A stretch of 6,378 bases of DNA from Pontimonas sp. (GTDB lineage Bacteria > Actinomycetota > Actinomycetes > Actinomycetales > Microbacteriaceae), in the NCBI GenBank assembly GCA_023263045.1, contig JALQXU010000051.1:1-6378 (forward strand). Direction: 5' to 3'. Positions 5,009-6,378 of this stretch are shown here, one piece after another (the first letter of the stretch is position 1; each line of letters opens with the position of its first letter). Made by a program: the position numbers and the translations under genes. Below the pieces are notes generated by a model. It worked only from the letters and a program-made list of their open reading frames with translations, had not been told where the DNA came from and made no database searches.

Positions 5009-6349
5009 CTAAATACCGAGAAATGCTCCCGCGACGACAAAGTAGATGACGAGACCCGTCGCATCGACCAGGGTGGTCACCAAAGGAGCCGATATGACCG
5101 CAGGGTCAATGTTGAGAGCTCGCGCCATCAAGGGCATCAAGGACCCTACGGTGGCGGCCCAGATGCACACGAGCACGACGGAGATTCCGACAACGAGACC
5201 AACGGGTACTCCCGCCACAATCCACCCAGCACCAAAAGCCAAAGCACCCAAAACCAAACCCAGCAGCAAACCAACCCGGGATTCACGCCACGCGACCCGT
5301 AATGCGTCAGAGGGTCTGACCTCCCCGACTGCGAGTGCTCGCACCGCACTCGTGGCAGCCTGAGCGCCCACGTTTCCCCCCGTCCCCACCAGGAGGGGAA
5401 TAAAGAGAGCCAATGCAGTCACTGCTTCGAGGGACGTTTCGAAGAGTTGCAACACTGAGACAGTGAGAGTCGCGGCAACAATCAGAATCAACAGCCACAC
5501 AACGCGCAAGCCCGCCAAACGAATTGGGCTCGCAGAGAGATAGTGCCCAGTAGAGGGCAACGTTGCGGCCTGTCTCGCGACATCCTCGGTGTCGGCCTCC
5601 TCGATAATCTCCAGGGCATCGTCCACGGTGAGAACGCCGATGACGCGGGTCTCCGAGTCCACGACAACAAGACCCAGTCGATTGGTCTCCTGAACGAGTC
5701 GAGCTGCGCCCTCCGCATCATCGGTGACCGACAGCGCAGGAGCGCTCTCATCCGCCAGATCACCCGCGGTCAACTCTTCATCCGCCATCACGACCTGATT
5801 AAGTTCCACCACTCCCACGAGTTTCCGGGCTCGATCAACAACGGCCAAAATATCGATGGTTTCGGCGTCTCGTCCTTTTCGCTTAATCACTTTCACGATG
5901 TCAGGGACAGGGGTTGATTGCGGAATGGTGACGACCTCGGGGCTCATCACCCGACCTACAGAATTCTCCGGATAACCCAAGAGCGATGCGGTCATGGCGC
6001 GTTCCTTGGGGCTCAGACCCTGAAGAACTCGGTGGGCAAACGAGGCGGGAGCCTCGCCGAGCATCCGGGCTCGGTCATCAGGGTCCATCGATTCGAGAAT
6101 TTCCCGGAATGCTTGATCGCGCATCCCATTGAGCAGTTCCTGTTGCTCGTGAGTGTCCAATTCTTCAAACACTTCGAGAGCGCGGTCTCGATTAAGTAAT
6201 CGCCAGACCAGAGCCGATTGAACCGAATCGAGACGGGTGAATTCTTCCGCGATATCGTGTGGTGCTCGCTCTTCTAACCAGGTCGCAATGTTGCCCACGT
6301 TGCCACTGGAGAGCGCTTCCCGAAGATCGTGATCCTGAGTGTCGTCCAT
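5009..6349 (-). CDS. mgtE: MgtE magnesium transporter/channel, 446 aa
   Basis: This Mg2+-selective channel of the inner membrane acts as a homodimer whose cytoplasmic domains sense Mg2+ and close the pore. The family's full layout is present. The N-terminal superhelical domain is at about 10-130, with repeated short helices such as 'RLLNRDRALEVFEELDTHEQ'. A CBS pair follows (about 133-255, starting 'VGRVMSPEVVTIP' and ending 'VIGVLTVDDALEIIEEAD'), then a plug helix (about 255-275) and five membrane helices (about 280-446). Signature pore motifs are 'PLLVGTGGNVGAQAATSAVR' (318-337) and 'NIDPAVISAPLVTTLVDATG' (413-432), including Asp415 and Asp429; the latter matches the pore aspartate of the family. 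Length matches the usual ~450 residues. The ATG is fixed by an in-frame TGA six bases upstream; AAGTGAG, five bases away, is the only ribosome-site-like sequence. It shares strand with the Tad genes but is functionally unrelated as far as known. Confidence 0.96.
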   Translation of the reverse strand: MDDTQDHDLREALSSGNVGNIATWLEERAPHDIAEEFTRLDSVQSALVWRLLNRDRALEVFEELDTHEQQELLNGMRDQAFREILESMDPDDRARMLGEAPASFAHRVLQGLSPKERAMTASLLGYPENSVGRVMSPEVVTIPQSTPVPDIVKVIKRKGRDAETIDILAVVDRARKLVGVVELNQVVMADEELTAGDLADESAPALSVTDDAEGAARLVQETNRLGLVVVDSETRVIGVLTVDDALEIIEEADTEDVARQAATLPSTGHYLSASPIRLAGLRVVWLLILIVAATLTVSVLQLFETSLEAVTALALFIPLLVGTGGNVGAQAATSAVRALAVGEVRPSDALRVAWRESRVGLLLGLVLGALAFGAGWIVAGVPVGLVVGISVVLVCIWAATVGSLMPLMARALNIDPAVISAPLVTTLVDATGLVIYFVVAGAFLGI

Positions 6350-6378
6350 TACGACTCACTTTCAGAATCACCAGACTG
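6349..6378 (-). CDS. Possible C-terminal tail of an upstream gene (partial, 9 codons plus stop)
   Basis: The frame QSGDSESES followed by TAA (6349-6351) enters from the right edge and its stop overlaps the mgtE ATG by one base in TAATG. An acidic, serine-rich tail and a stop/start overlap are what one would expect if mgtE were translated behind another gene in the same operon. Nine codons are too few for identification, and chance cannot be excluded. Confidence 0.3.
   Translation of the reverse strand, partial: QSGDSESES

Noticed and set aside
4984..5011. Rho-independent terminator or standard promoter between mgtE and cpaF
   Set aside because: The inverted repeat there lacks a following U-run, and candidate -10 sequences (TAACTT, TATTTA) have no acceptable -35 at normal spacing.
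4586..5302. Long plus-strand open frame of 238 codons across the cpaF-mgtE junction
   Set aside because: It is antisense to two strongly supported genes, is Ser/Thr/Arg/Gln-rich with no recognisable motif or membrane segment, and is explained by codon bias of the opposite strand.
5543..5917. Plus-strand open frame of 124 codons inside mgtE
   Set aside because: It is antisense to the CBS domains of mgtE, with no family features.

Overview
The window is densely packed, and every gene I can support lies on the minus strand. Read in the direction of transcription (from the right edge to the left), it holds a probable last few codons of an unknown gene, a complete mgtE magnesium transporter/channel gene, a Tad (tight adherence) pilus gene block, and a short-chain dehydrogenase/reductase (SDR) gene that runs off the left edge. 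The Tad block reads cpaF/tadA ATPase, tadB, tadC, a 60-residue pilin-like peptide, tadE, a tadF-like gene and a tadG-like gene. No RNA genes, mobile elements, CRISPR arrays or long non-coding stretches were seen. The largest gap between genes is 56 bases.

The Tad gene order, the 'GLPGMCSLHA' form of the ATPase His box and the absence of any secretin or outer-membrane component point to an actinobacterium. It is the same kind of locus as Mycobacterium tuberculosis Rv3654c-Rv3660c, the 'helicase/secretion neighbourhood' set. Base composition is moderate by eye (mid-50s % GC). Together with the pilin-like sequence this suggests a member of Microbacteriaceae or a related small-genome actinobacterium, but that placement is an inference and cannot be settled here.

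Layout: 6349-6378, a possible C-terminal tail of an upstream gene; 5009-6349, mgtE; 4960-5008, an intergenic leader with a 7-bp inverted repeat touching the cpaF start codon; 3976-4959, cpaF; 3077-3979, tadB; 2148-3080, tadC; 2092-2147, a gap with a possible leaderless promoter; 1909-2091, pilin-like gene; 1533-1907, tadE; 1109-1558, tadF-like; 690-1112, tadG-like; 2-661, SDR (partial). Genes within the two runs cpaF-tadB-tadC and tadE-tadF-tadG overlap or abut, so they are very likely co-transcribed and translationally coupled.

How the parts work together, from knowledge of the family: CpaF hydrolyses ATP in the cytoplasm and drives the TadB/TadC membrane platform. The platform extrudes a thin fibre made from the small pilin and its TadE/F/G minor pilins. 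Missing from the window are the CpaE/TadZ-type localisation ATPase that usually precedes cpaF in actinobacteria, and a prepilin peptidase. No previously undescribed system can be proved here. The points most worth a second look are the non-canonical pilin with its possible leaderless start, the shared processing-like motif in the four small proteins, the inverted repeat at the cpaF start, and mgtE sitting where the CpaE-like gene is expected.
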